DNA of 64,000 nucleotides from Pedobacter sp. AJM (GTDB taxonomy: Bacteria > Bacteroidota > Bacteroidia > Sphingobacteriales > Sphingobacteriaceae), in contig NZ_NHOT01000003.1 in the NCBI RefSeq assembly GCF_002197755.1, positions 186,001 to 250,000 on the forward strand. Reading direction: 5' to 3'. Below, one piece after another: positions 54,182 through 64,000 of the stretch; the first letter of the stretch is position 1, and each line of letters begins with the position of its first letter. Made by a program: the position numbers and the translations under genes. The notes under the pieces were generated by a model. That model made no database searches, was not told the origin of the DNA, and saw only the letters and a program-made list of their open reading frames with translations.

Positions 54182-55213
54182 TTATAATTGCGGAACGCCC
54201 GGAGTGTCTATTACATTCTCAGCGGCAGAAGCTTTCAGGCTTTCCACAGCTCCTAATTCGGATACGCCCTGCATGCGCTTCAGGGTACTCACGGTGATAT
54301 GCGGCCAAATGATAGGTTCAACCGTGCCGGTGGCCGGAAATACCAGGTTAATGGTTTGAGTGTATTGCAGAAGTTCCGTTTCGCTGCCGCCGGTGATGTT
54401 TTCAATCCAAAAAATTGCATCCATGGATGTTGCTGTAACATTGGTTTGAATAAACGGGATGTTCAGAATTCCACCCGTGGCATCAGGGTGTTTGGTAGAC
54501 ATCGGAAGAACCGTCATATCGGTAATGGAGCCTTTTCCTACGATGCCATCAAGTGTTGTTTTCAGGAAGCTATTCGGATCAGATTGTGCAAAGCCAGGGA
54601 ACTGAGGAACACCGATGATCTTATCATTATACCCAAGCGCCGTAATCGGGCTGCCATCAAGATGCGTGCATTCTGCAGAGGCCACTTCGAAGAAATTCGT
54701 ATCCGGCGCAGGTACTGTTAAAGCTTTACCAAGCGCCAATACCGCGTTACCATGAGGGATGGTACCTAAGCGGGCAATATCAAAGCCGCCGTTAAAATTT
54801 GTTATAAAAAGCATTAAACCTGTTTCAGCATGTATGATCTGGCCATTGCCAAAGCCCCTGGTGTTGCAAAAGTCGGTATCGCATACGCTGATGATCTGCT
54901 GCTCATAAAACAGGCCGAATATCTGCTGATCAAATTCCTTTCCATTCAGAACAGGCCCCCTGTTCCCTGCGCTAACAGCCACGGTGGAGAATTTCAGGTT
55001 TTCTTTATAAGGTATCACCTCAAAAATAAATCCGTCAGGGTGCGGTACGGATATTACATTCCATCCACTTGGTGTAACGCCGCCGGTTCCATTTATGACT
55101 ACGCTTTCCCATTCGCCTACCAATTGTTTTAAAGGGCCAAGTTCTGCAAGCCCGAGTGCTTCAGCAGGCACAAATTGTGCACCCATGCCGAAACGGTTTA
55201 ATTTCTCTGTCAT
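54182..55213 (-). CDS. Conserved-looking protein with nitrobindin/FABP-like N-terminal pattern, function unknown
   Basis: 343 residues, no signal peptide. Near residue 28 it has GPLKQLVGEWESVVINGTGG, which resembles the opening strand of THAP4/nitrobindin-type haem-binding barrels, but the rest does not obviously follow that fold. Other readable parts are FGLFYEQQIISVCDTDF, IPHGNAVLALGKALTVP and DAIFWIENITGGSETELLQY. Its base composition looks higher in G+C than the flanking genes by eye. It lies between tRNA-Met and the partial tRNA copy, hence may have arrived by integration. Haem binding is a guess from the first motif only. Confidence 0.7.
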   Translation of the reverse strand: MTEKLNRFGMGAQFVPAEALGLAELGPLKQLVGEWESVVINGTGGVTPSGWNVISVPHPDGFIFEVIPYKENLKFSTVAVSAGNRGPVLNGKEFDQQIFGLFYEQQIISVCDTDFCNTRGFGNGQIIHAETGLMLFITNFNGGFDIARLGTIPHGNAVLALGKALTVPAPDTNFFEVASAECTHLDGSPITALGYNDKIIGVPQFPGFAQSDPNSFLKTTLDGIVGKGSITDMTVLPMSTKHPDATGGILNIPFIQTNVTATSMDAIFWIENITGGSETELLQYTQTINLVFPATGTVEPIIWPHITVSTLKRMQGVSELGAVESLKASAAENVIDTPGVPQL

Positions 55214-55677
55214 ATCTTGTTTGTTTAAGGTTTATACGATTAAAATGCATTCCCACCCCCTCTGTCTTATCCTTTGTCGGTTTACATTTAATGTTTACAC
55301 AAGGGGGTTGTAAAGGTGGTTAATTAAATCTATTCATATAGTTTTAAATTCCTATTAAATATTTAAAAAACAGGTGATTATACGTAAATAAAGCAGGTGA
55401 TTTTACCCTGTTCAAGTAGCATTGTTTGTGCCGGCCAGTTGATTCCGAACACCTGTACCTATGGATCACTACACTAAATTATTATTGAGGAATTTAAAAT
55501 TGCCTTTCTGATGACCTCTTTGATTGTTGAGGAATAGACTTGAATACTTTTCTTTTGGACGCTGGTTCGAGCCCGGCTAGCACATAAAATCTTCAATAAT
55601 ACTGGTTTTTGAGAAGTGCGGAATTTTCTATGCAGACAATTTTAGACTGAAGCGGCCAATTTCGAAGAGAAACAAAT
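55214..55677. other. AT-rich intergenic region containing the tRNA remnant
   Basis: 464 bp with no coding frame. It holds the upstream region of the 54182-55213 gene and the 28-bp tRNA-like copy at 55551-55578. No exact promoter consensus is seen. Confidence 0.5.
55551..55578 (+). repeat. Imperfect copy of the tRNA-Met 3' half (candidate attachment-site remnant)
   Basis: 28 bp match tRNA positions 53827-53854 with 26 identities. They cover the end of the anticodon stem, variable loop and T arm, including GCTGGTTCGAGCCC. The matching acceptor end is lost, and the 5' half is at best weakly similar (AGACT and AAT words upstream), so it cannot be a working tRNA. Direct repeats of a tRNA 3' end mark sites of integrase-mediated insertion. 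Confidence 0.75.
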
Positions 55678-55772
55678 TCAGGAGAAACTTTTTTTTGTTT
55701 CTCGTAAAATTGTTTCTCCTACCCGAAACGTTCTTTTCCGAAACTTTTTTTGTTTCGGGAAAAAACGTTTCG
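55667..55772. repeat. Cluster of strong interleaved inverted repeats
   Basis: Two structures lie side by side. First, GAGAAAC (55682-55688), eight T, GTTTCTC (55697-55703), with a wider pair AGGAGAAAC (55680-55688) and GTTTCTCCT (55712-55720). Second, a 21-bp inverted repeat (55724-55744 with 55752-55772, 19 of 21 matching) around a loop of seven T. Both loops are poly-T and both arms use GAAAC/GTTTC words. Confidence 0.75.
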
Positions 55773-55947
55773 CTTTCTGTCCGGCGAATATGGAAAGTAT
55801 TTTTAAAAAGATTAATTTGCTGTTTGATTTCTCACCCATCAACCTAAGTTTTATCTCGTCAATCTGTTCATATCCATTGATGTATAGCCATGAATTTTTA
55901 GGTTGATGAGCGGCCAACTGATAGATGAATAGCAATTCTTGAAGCAA
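55678..55947 (-). CDS. Doubtful small open frame across the inverted-repeat cluster
   Basis: 89 residues. The N-terminal 55 residues (LLFIYQLAAHQPKNSWLYIN) look protein-like, but the last 30 are translated hairpin sequence rich in K, R and F. It has no partner gene and I do not recognise it. It may be a decayed gene end. Confidence 0.25.
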   Translation of the reverse strand: MLQELLFIYQLAAHQPKNSWLYINGYEQIDEIKLRLMGEKSNSKLIFLKILSIFAGQKAKRFFPKQKKFRKRTFRVGETILRETKKSFS

Positions 55948-56027
55948 AGAAGAGTATTGTCAGAAAAAGCAGGAGACGCAAGGAAACGTTAAAAAATCAG
56001 TTTTTTTCCATCTTCTTCTGTGGAAGT

Positions 56028-56504
56028 TTATTGTTTAAGTTTCACAGGTCTGGAGAGTTTAGAAAATGTGAGAGAACCCATAATCCACTTGCCATTTTTT
56101 CTGATGTATACTTCTGTTACCATGAAAGGATTGATCACCTCATTATTACCCAAGGCAGCTATCAAATCGATGTCGTTTAATAGAATGGCAGTATTGTCGA
56201 TGATTTTAACCGAAGCCGAATAGACCTCTGCTTTTTTGTAGTGAATGCCTCCTGATTTAATGATATTCAGTTCCTGAGTTGTTCCCCAACTGCCTCCCAT
56301 GTGTACGAACATGGCTTTTGGATCAAATAACAGTGCAAGTGAATCTACATTTTTATCTGCCATCCAAAGCCATTTCTTTCTGGAAAGGTCCAGTAGTTCC
56401 TGTTCAACTTTTGTGGGCGTAGCTACATTTGCGGTTGACGCTTGTGCATGAGCGTACTGAACACCTCCGAAGAGGATAAACAATGCATAAACTAGTTTTT
56501 TCAT
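56028..56504 (-). CDS. Exported NTF2-like (DUF4440) protein
   Basis: 158 residues with a signal peptide of about 20 residues ending YAHAQ. The NTF2-like cone fold is indicated by VEQELLDLSRKKWLWMADKN, LFDPKAMFVHMGGSWGTTQE and VTEVYIRKNGKWIMGSLTF. Family members are small-molecule-binding enzymes or binding proteins, often accessory in catabolic clusters. The gene follows the AraC regulator by 10 bp and is cotranscribed with it, pointing to the same pathway as the divergent cassette. Confidence 0.88.
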   Translation of the reverse strand: MKKLVYALFILFGGVQYAHAQASTANVATPTKVEQELLDLSRKKWLWMADKNVDSLALLFDPKAMFVHMGGSWGTTQELNIIKSGGIHYKKAEVYSASVKIIDNTAILLNDIDLIAALGNNEVINPFMVTEVYIRKNGKWIMGSLTFSKLSRPVKLKQ

Positions 56505-56514
56505 GATCTGTGCT

Positions 56515-57411
56515 TTAATTGAGGGTTCTATATTCAGCCGGGGTACTGCCCACGCGCTTTTTAAACAATCTGATGAAGTGCTGCGGATACTTGAATCCTA
56601 AATCGTAAGCGATTTCATTTACCGTCTTACTGCTGTCAAAGATTTTATTTTTAGCCACTTCAATGATCTTGGCCTGGATAAATTCCTGGGCAGACTTACC
56701 TGTTTCTTTTTTGATAAGATCCCCAAAATAATTGGCAGAAAGGTGTAGTTCATCGGCGCAATAAGCCACACTGGGTAGTCCGATAGTGTAAGGCTTTTCT
56801 GAATTGAAATAGCCATTCAGCAATCCTTCGAATTTTTCGAGCATTCCTTTATTCACCGTATCCCTGGTAATAAACTGCCTGTCGTAAAATCGCTCACAAT
56901 AACTCAAAAGTAATTCAATCCCCGAGGCAATCACTTTTTTACTATGCTTGTCGATGGTTTGATGCAATTCGCTGTGTAGCTTAGCAAATAAATCAAGCAC
57001 CAGTTTACGCTCCTTTGCTGAAAGATGCAGTGCTTCATTGGTGTAGTAACTAAAAAAATTGTAATCACTGATGCTTTTCCCCAATGAAGTGCCCAGCAGC
57101 AGATCAGGATGGAAAACTAAGCCGTGTCCCATTGGCTGGTATTCGTCTACCTTGTTTTCAACGTCAACCACCTGGCCGGGCGAGATGAACACCAGCGTTC
57201 CTTCCTGGTAATCGTAATGCTGACGACCATATTTCAAATCGCCGCATTTTACGTCTTTCAAAAAAATGCAATACAGTTCAAAGTGCATTTTTGATCCTGT
57301 TCTTTTCGCTGCCTGTGAAAAATCAATAACACTCACCAAAGGATGACCGGTTTCATGATTATTGAAATCATTGTATTCGCTGACCGTCTGAAAGTTAAAT
57401 TCTCTTTCCAT
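56515..57411 (-). CDS. AraC-family transcriptional regulator
   Basis: 298 residues from ATG 57411; an upstream TTG lies within the promoter box. The N-terminal cupin-like ligand domain (residues 20-150, GTLVFISPGQVVDVENKVDE) is followed by two helix-turn-helix motifs (residues 195-298, CADELHLSANYFGDLIKKET and AYDLGFKYPQHFIRLFKKRV). It is transcribed away from the aldo/keto reductase genes and probably controls them. Confidence 0.95.
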   Translation of the reverse strand: MEREFNFQTVSEYNDFNNHETGHPLVSVIDFSQAAKRTGSKMHFELYCIFLKDVKCGDLKYGRQHYDYQEGTLVFISPGQVVDVENKVDEYQPMGHGLVFHPDLLLGTSLGKSISDYNFFSYYTNEALHLSAKERKLVLDLFAKLHSELHQTIDKHSKKVIASGIELLLSYCERFYDRQFITRDTVNKGMLEKFEGLLNGYFNSEKPYTIGLPSVAYCADELHLSANYFGDLIKKETGKSAQEFIQAKIIEVAKNKIFDSSKTVNEIAYDLGFKYPQHFIRLFKKRVGSTPAEYRTLN

Positions 57412-57432
57412 ACATTTTTCAAATTTGTTGAT

Positions 57433-57440
57433 CAAAGTTA
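57433..57440 (-). promoter_or_regulatory. -7 box of the AraC-type gene
   Basis: Minus strand TAACTTTG is an exact TAnnTTTG, giving a leader of about 18 nt before ATG 57411. A -33 TTG at the usual spacing is absent, as expected of an activated or regulated promoter. Confidence 0.5.
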
Positions 57441-57564
57441 ATCATTACTGCCACGTTAATTTACCATCAGCAGCCCGATCAGTAATATTGGTAGTATAAG
57501 CAGTAATTTATCTACCTGTTTGGGGTTTCTAAGACACGAACTTTGTACCTGATAATGGGTTTAG

Positions 57565-58461
<897 letters not shown>

Positions 58462-58468
58462 AATTTAA

Positions 58469-59464
<996 letters not shown>

Positions 59465-59509
59465 TTTCAATAAACAGAACAAATTATGCGTAGACTTTAA
59501 AATAAGAAA

Positions 59510-59962
59510 ATGAATAAAAAATTATATGTACTGATTATGCTGGCATTAGCAGGTATTACAGTTAAAGCACAGCAAACGCCGATATTTCCGAAAGGAGAAA
59601 AGGCGCCAAATGTCCATCATGTAGGTAATGTCTGGCTTACGGAGCTTCAGCCGGCAGACAGCGTTTTCAGCTATGGTACTTCTGTGGCCATATTTGATCC
59701 CGGTGCCAGATTGGATTGGCATACCCACCCCGGAGGACAGATTTTAATTATTACTGAAGGAGTGGGTTATTACATGGAAAGAGGCAAAACCAAACAAACA
59801 GTGCGCAAAGGACAGGTCATCCGTTGTATGCCCGGAGTTGAACACTGGCATGGAGCAACTTCTGAAACCGGGGTAACCTATATTGCCACCTCACCTACTG
59901 AAAAAGGGAAAACCACTTGGCTTGAACGGGTATCTGATGTGGTGTACAAAGAAAAAAAATAG
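59510..59962 (+). CDS. Exported cupin-domain protein
   Basis: 150 residues with a signal peptide of about 20 residues ending VKAQ. The cupin metal site is readable: WHTHPGGQILIITEGVGYY supplies two His and a Glu-like position, and PGVEHWHGA supplies the distal His. This is the short cupin type found beside carboxymuconolactone-decarboxylase-like genes. It is paralogous to the cupin at 63017-63523. Probable periplasmic metal enzyme or binding protein. It may act in lactone or aldehyde chemistry with its neighbours (inference). Confidence 0.92.
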   Translation: MNKKLYVLIMLALAGITVKAQQTPIFPKGEKAPNVHHVGNVWLTELQPADSVFSYGTSVAIFDPGARLDWHTHPGGQILIITEGVGYYMERGKTKQTVRKGQVIRCMPGVEHWHGATSETGVTYIATSPTEKGKTTWLERVSDVVYKEKK

Positions 59963-59997
59963 TTGTAAACACGATAAAAAATAAAAATCAATCAACG

Positions 59998-61104
59998 ATG
60001 AAAATGAAGGCAGGAAATATCAGGATAAAGGTCGGATTAACAGTGGTGATAACATCGGTAATATTGTCAGCATGTACTATTATAAATGCCGGAGTTGATC
60101 ATAATGAGTTAGTCATTCGCCAACAAGGAAGTTTTGCCATTGGCGGCATAAAGGTTTCACAGCCTGGTGAGTTTGAGTTAGCTAATGCACTAAAGCCGCA
60201 GGGACAAACTTTTCATGGAGACCATGCTTATGTTTTTTATCAAATTCCTGTGAAGGCACACAAATATCCCCTGGTATTTCTGCATGGTGCGGGTCAGTCT
60301 AAGAGAACATGGGAAACCACCCCCGACGGAAGGGAGGGTTTTCAAAATATTTTCCTGCGCAGAGGCTATGGTGTTTACTTATTGGATCAGCCCCGGCGCG
60401 GAGAAGCCGGTAAAAGCACTGTCGCTGCTGAGGTAAAGCCAACCGCTGATGAGCAGTTCTGGTTTACCCAGTTCAGAATAGGCAACTATCCGGATTATTT
60501 TCCCGGCGTTCAATTCCCTAAGGACAATGGCTCGCTGGAGCAGTTTTACAGGCAGATGACCCCGAACACCGGCGCTTTCGATGGCAATGTTGTTGCTAAT
60601 GCGGTTTCACAATTATTTAACAAAATCGGCGATGGGATTTTAGTCACCCATTCCCAGGGAGGTGGCCCCGGTTGGACAACAGCCATTAAAAATGATAAAG
60701 TTAAGGCCATCATAGCCTACGAACCCTATAGCGGTTTTGTGTTTCCGGCAGGAGAACTGCCAGATCCCATCAAATCTGCAGGACTTTTTGGGGAACTGAA
60801 GGGAGTAGAAATACCGAAGTCAGACTTTGATAAACTGACTAAAATATCGATTGTAATGTACTATGGTGATAACATCGCCGCTGAGCCAACTCCAGTTTGG
60901 AACATGGATCATTGGCGTTCAGGATTGGAAATGGCAAAACGCTGGGCAGCGGCCATAAACAAGCATGGAGGTGATGCGCAGGTCATACATCTACCTGAAA
61001 TTGAAATTAAAGGCAATACCCATTTCCCATTTTCTGATCTTAATAATGTGCAAGTAGCGGATGAGCTGTCCAAATGGCTAAAGGATAAGAAATTGGATCA
61101 GTAA
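59998..61104 (+). CDS. Lipoprotein alpha/beta hydrolase
   Basis: 368 residues with a lipoprotein signal (lipobox LSAC, Cys26). The fold shows the oxyanion strand LVFLHGAGQSKRTWETTPDG, the nucleophile elbow LVTHSQGGGPGWTTAI and a late FPFSDLNNVQVADELSKWL with a histidine just before it. The N-terminal extension before the fold is short. It is similar to exported esterases of unknown substrate. It stands between the first cupin (35 bp) and the decarboxylase-like gene (97 bp). Esterase or lactonase activity is likely, substrate unknown. Confidence 0.88.
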   Translation: MKMKAGNIRIKVGLTVVITSVILSACTIINAGVDHNELVIRQQGSFAIGGIKVSQPGEFELANALKPQGQTFHGDHAYVFYQIPVKAHKYPLVFLHGAGQSKRTWETTPDGREGFQNIFLRRGYGVYLLDQPRRGEAGKSTVAAEVKPTADEQFWFTQFRIGNYPDYFPGVQFPKDNGSLEQFYRQMTPNTGAFDGNVVANAVSQLFNKIGDGILVTHSQGGGPGWTTAIKNDKVKAIIAYEPYSGFVFPAGELPDPIKSAGLFGELKGVEIPKSDFDKLTKISIVMYYGDNIAAEPTPVWNMDHWRSGLEMAKRWAAAINKHGGDAQVIHLPEIEIKGNTHFPFSDLNNVQVADELSKWLKDKKLDQ

Positions 61105-61201
61105 TATTGGTCATCATCTCCGTAACCCGTCTACTCCTATCTGATCAATCTTTCGGATCTTTACATCATTAAAGGATTGATTATGAAATAATAATTTACC
61201 T

Positions 61202-61933
61202 ATGAAGCTATTTAAAATAATACCGGCATTAACCTCACTGATGATCTCGGTACTTATATCCACTGCTGTAAATGCCCAAACAAAAGCCGGGCAGACTTTA
61301 AACGGTCAACAGCAGGCAATTGTCCGTATTTCGGCACTCACCGGCAAGGGGGAGTTAGAGAAACTTAAACCGGCACTGAATGCAGGGCTGGATCAGGGAT
61401 TGACGATCAAGGAGATCAGAGAGATAATTGTTCATGTTTATGCATATGCCGGATTTCCCAGAAGTATCAGGGGATTACAAACATTCATGACTGTGCTGGA
61501 TGAGCGTAAAGCCAAAGGAATTCATGATGTACCTGGCAGAGAAGCTTCAGCGATCAAAGACGGGCGCAGCAAATATGACCGGGGCAAAGCCATTTTAGAT
61601 ACACTTTTAGGCGCCCCGAAAGGCTCCACCCAATCCGGTTATGCTGCATTTGCCCCTATCATAGAGGTATTTCTGAAAGAACATCTGTTTTCAGATATTT
61701 TTGAAAGGGATGTCATCAACTATATGCAGCGGGAGTTAGCGACAATTTCTGTACTAGCTGGTATCGGAGGTGTTGAACCAATGCTGCAGTCGCACCTGAA
61801 AATTTGTCTCAATATGGGACTAAGCGACGGTCAGCTACAGCATTTTACTGAAGTCATCAAGAAAGAATTGGGTAAAAATGAAGCCACCGAGGTACAACAG
61901 GTATTGAGCGAAGTGCTAAAAAGTAAGAACTAA
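61202..61933 (+). CDS. Exported two-domain carboxymuconolactone decarboxylase (CMD)-like protein
   Basis: 243 residues with a signal peptide of about 25 residues ending VNAQ. Two CMD repeats: residues 35-110 (ISALTGKGELEKLKPALNAG then EIREIIVHVYAYAGFPRSIR) and residues 140-235 (FSDIFERDVINYMQRELATI then HLKICLNMGLSDGQLQHFTE). CMD enzymes normally work in the cytoplasm in protocatechuate breakdown or, as AhpD-like, in peroxide handling. The AhpD CxxC is absent. Export is unusual and shared with its neighbours. Confidence 0.9.
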   Translation: MKLFKIIPALTSLMISVLISTAVNAQTKAGQTLNGQQQAIVRISALTGKGELEKLKPALNAGLDQGLTIKEIREIIVHVYAYAGFPRSIRGLQTFMTVLDERKAKGIHDVPGREASAIKDGRSKYDRGKAILDTLLGAPKGSTQSGYAAFAPIIEVFLKEHLFSDIFERDVINYMQRELATISVLAGIGGVEPMLQSHLKICLNMGLSDGQLQHFTEVIKKELGKNEATEVQQVLSEVLKSKN

Positions 61934-61949
61934 ACTGAGTAGGAAGACG

Positions 61950-63011
61950 ATGAAAAAAATAACATCAATAATCGCAATGGCCATTTCAGTGGGCGCTACG
62001 GATGTAGTATGTGCTCAATCCGGTCAAAAGGGAAAACAGCAAAACCCCTACATGCTGGTATACGAGGGAGCGATTACAAAAAATGAAAAGGGAAAAGTAA
62101 ATGTTCATCCGGTGAAATATAAATTGAACGGTATTGAAATAGCTGCGAACGTTTATACACCTGCCAATTATGATGCATCAAAAAAATATCCGGCAGTTGC
62201 GGTGGCTCATCCAAATGGTGGGATTAAAGAACAAACGGCAGGTTTATATGCGCAGCAATTGGCAGAGGCAGGCTATATCACCATTGCGGCCGACGCCGCT
62301 TACCAGGGTGCAAGTGGTGGCGAACCACGTCATACAGATAAACCAGCTTCCAGGATGGAAGACATTCATGGCATGGCAGATTTTATCACCCGGTATCCAG
62401 GTGTTGATGCGAGCCGCCTGGGTGTTTTGGGGATCTGTGGAGGTGGCGGCTATACGCTGAAGGCTGTCCAGTCTGACAAACGATTCAGGGCGGTGGCGAC
62501 TCTAAGTATGTTTAATTCGGGTGAAGTAAGGCGTAATGGCTTTCAGAACTCTCAGGTTGCCACTATCCAGGAGCGTTTGTTGAAAGCTTCACATGCACGT
62601 GCAGCGGAAGCTGCCGGAAAAAAAATAACTTATGCCGGAGTAGCAAGCATCACAGACGAAGAAATCGCCAAAATACCTACTGACCTCTACCGGGAAGGAT
62701 ATGAATATTATTATCGCACGCATGCACATCCAAATTCTACCTTTTTGTATACCACGAGCAGTCTGCTTGACTTAATGACCTGGGATGCTACATCCAATAT
62801 GGATCTGATTGAGCAGCCCCTACTCATGATCGTTGGAAGCAAGGCAGATACAAAGTACATGACAGATGAGGCATTTCCTAAAGCAACAAAAGCGAAAAAC
62901 AAGGAGCTTTTTGTTATCGAAGGCGCTACTCACATACAAAGCTATTGGAAACCGCAATATGTATCACAGGCCGTAAATAAATTGACTGAATTTTACCAGG
63001 CCAACCTTTAA
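61950..63011 (+). CDS. Exported alpha/beta hydrolase of dienelactone-hydrolase type (Cys nucleophile)
   Basis: 353 residues with a signal peptide of about 22 residues ending VCAQ. After the HPNGGIKEQTAGLYAQQLA oxyanion region, the nucleophile elbow reads GVLGICGGGGYTLKAV, putting Cys163 where serine hydrolases have Ser, as in dienelactone hydrolases. An acid is in LLMIVGSKADTKYM and a His in EGATHIQSYW. YcjY-type proteins of E. coli look similar. It starts 16 bp after the CMD-like gene. Role in hydrolysing a lactone product is inference. Confidence 0.9.
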   Translation: MKKITSIIAMAISVGATDVVCAQSGQKGKQQNPYMLVYEGAITKNEKGKVNVHPVKYKLNGIEIAANVYTPANYDASKKYPAVAVAHPNGGIKEQTAGLYAQQLAEAGYITIAADAAYQGASGGEPRHTDKPASRMEDIHGMADFITRYPGVDASRLGVLGICGGGGYTLKAVQSDKRFRAVATLSMFNSGEVRRNGFQNSQVATIQERLLKASHARAAEAAGKKITYAGVASITDEEIAKIPTDLYREGYEYYYRTHAHPNSTFLYTTSSLLDLMTWDATSNMDLIEQPLLMIVGSKADTKYMTDEAFPKATKAKNKELFVIEGATHIQSYWKPQYVSQAVNKLTEFYQANL

Positions 63012-63016
63012 ATAGA

Positions 63017-63523
63017 ATGAATATGAAACATCATCTGAAATACATCCTGCCATTGGTGGTCATCTTTCTGGTAGCTTGTAACGGCAATAAAAAAGCAGAA
63101 AGCATAAGTCAGAAAAATGAACTTCTCTTTCCCCGGGGCGATAAAAATACAACTTATAATTTTGAAGGAGATGTATGGGTAAAATCCCTTGTAGATGCAG
63201 ACAGCATAAATCAAACAGCAGTTGGTAATGTGACCTTTGCTCCGGGAGCAAGGAGTAAATGGCACATCCATCCAGCCGGACAAATTCTATTAGCGACGGA
63301 TGGCGTGGGCTATTATCAGGAAAAAGGTAAATCAAAAATTATCCTTCGCAAGGGTGATGTAGTAAAATGCCCGCCAAACATTCCTCACTGGCATGGTGCC
63401 AGCCCGGATACGGCATTTGTTCAGGTTGCCCTTACAGGCAGGGAAAAAGGAGCCACGGTATGGTTGGATGCTGTTGGTGATGATGATTATGCCGAACGGG
63501 CGGCCAGAAAGAAAATATTATAA
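63017..63523 (+). CDS. Lipoprotein cupin, paralogue of the 59510 cupin
   Basis: 168 residues with a lipobox LVAC (Cys21). The cupin core matches the 59510 protein closely: KWHIHPAGQILLATDGVGYY against DWHTHPGGQILIITEGVGYY, and IPHWHGASPD against VEHWHGATSE. All metal ligands are kept. It starts 5 bp after the hydrolase stop and is the last gene seen in the operon. The two cupins have different anchors (soluble versus lipid), so they may sit at different places in the envelope. Confidence 0.92.
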   Translation: MNMKHHLKYILPLVVIFLVACNGNKKAESISQKNELLFPRGDKNTTYNFEGDVWVKSLVDADSINQTAVGNVTFAPGARSKWHIHPAGQILLATDGVGYYQEKGKSKIILRKGDVVKCPPNIPHWHGASPDTAFVQVALTGREKGATVWLDAVGDDDYAERAARKKIL

Positions 63524-63948
63524 TTAAGGTAGGGTTGAATCTGTTTGGGCTATAATTGTCACATGCATTCCTAAAAAATATTTCTTCATAACCTATTGTC
63601 ATAAACTTATGCCATTGTTCAAATCAAAATTTTGGTTTTTGATGATGAGTTTTCGATCAGTTGCATTCAGAAACAAGAACTGTTAAATATCGACTCTGAA
63701 CAATCACATTTAAAAAGAAATCCTCCGTGAATAAGGTAACGTAAAGCAGCCACTTCAACATTATTTTTATATATCCTGTTATACGTTTGAAAATTAGTGC
63801 CCGGCCATATCCATTCGGATAACATTTTCACTGAGTATCGGTTATTTTATATTGATGAGAATACTCATAGCGACTGACAGGGAAGATTTTATCCCTAATT
63901 CGTAGACATAAAACAGTACGTTGAAAATAGTAGAAAATTGAACAAGTG
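63524..63948. other. Intergenic region after the cassette, no gene seen
   Basis: 425 bp. No frame longer than about 40 codons looks coding; short relic-like phrases exist (for example MRILIATDREDFIPNS from about 63854 to 63904) but are closed by stops. No terminator hairpin directly follows the cupin stop. Confidence 0.45.
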
Positions 63949-64000
63949 ATGTGCATGTATTCAAACACTCAGGGGGATGTACCTCCTGTTGTGGAAGAAG
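63949..64000 (+). CDS. Possible start of a gene running off the right edge
   Basis: ATG 63949 opens a frame reading MCMYSNTQGDVPPVVEE to the window end with no stop. The length is too short to judge. A second ATG is at 63955. Confidence 0.25.
   Translation, partial: MCMYSNTQGDVPPVVEE

Noticed and set aside
54299..54721. 140-residue plus-strand frame opposite the 54182-55213 gene
   Set aside because: It is rich in Arg, Cys and Asn with no protein-like pattern; the minus-strand frame is longer and better composed.
55551..55578. A second tRNA gene
   Set aside because: Only the T arm and part of the anticodon stem match. The acceptor and D arms cannot be paired, so it is a remnant.
63609..63690. 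Short frame starting MPLFKSKFWFLMM after the last cupin
   Set aside because: About 25 codons, no start signal and no recognisable features.

Overview
The window looks like a chromosomal segment of a Gram-negative Bacteroidota bacterium, most likely Sphingobacteriaceae and probably Pedobacter or a close relative. The reasons are a SusC/SusD pair, many signal peptides ending in AQ, lipoprotein signals of the LTSC type, no strong Shine-Dalgarno sites, -7 promoter boxes of the TAnnTTTG type, and families typical of the phylum (DUF5723, GIN-domain, LytS/LytR, GH92, GH89). Genus is inferred from protein style, not from a search. Base composition is low to moderate G+C.

Layout. 1-9.2 kb: the end of a polysaccharide utilisation locus on the + strand (truncated SusC, SusD, a secreted phosphoesterase, an HGSNAT-like acyltransferase, a GH89 alpha-N-acetylglucosaminidase, a GH92 alpha-mannosidase). 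9.2-30 kb: mostly housekeeping genes (lysS, ung, smpB, pcm, priA, tsaB, yidD-rnpA-rpmH) plus a CPA1 antiporter, an Lrp regulator and an overlapping DtxR-type regulator/Nramp transporter pair whose transporter carries a fused universal-stress domain. 30-43 kb: LiaF-like/LytS/LytR regulatory set, ChaN-like protein, mscL, rpoN, a short tatA, an HD hydrolase, a TetR-like/ABC1-kinase pair and an LTA-synthase-type sulfatase.

43-53.5 kb: a minus-strand array reading HD-PycTM membrane protein, polyphosphate kinase (ppk1), SdiA-regulated-type lipoprotein, a 1202-residue phosphoesterase/kinase-like/Omp85 protein and a GAF-like protein. It looks like a phosphate or polyphosphate module. 53.8-56 kb: a tRNA-Met(CAT) followed 1.7 kb later by an imperfect copy of its 3' half. 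Between them are one conserved gene of unknown function and the stub of a flavin oxidase, and just beyond lies a cluster of strong inverted repeats. This is the signature of an old integration at the tRNA.

56-63.5 kb: an accessory cassette. A minus-strand AraC regulator and an NTF2-like secreted protein face two aldo/keto reductases, two paralogous exported cupins, two exported alpha/beta hydrolases and an exported double carboxymuconolactone-decarboxylase protein. Five consecutive products carry export signals, so the chemistry appears to be periplasmic. This cassette, the ppk1/PycTM/three-module array and a family of 7-nt-phased intergenic repeats are the parts most worth a second look.
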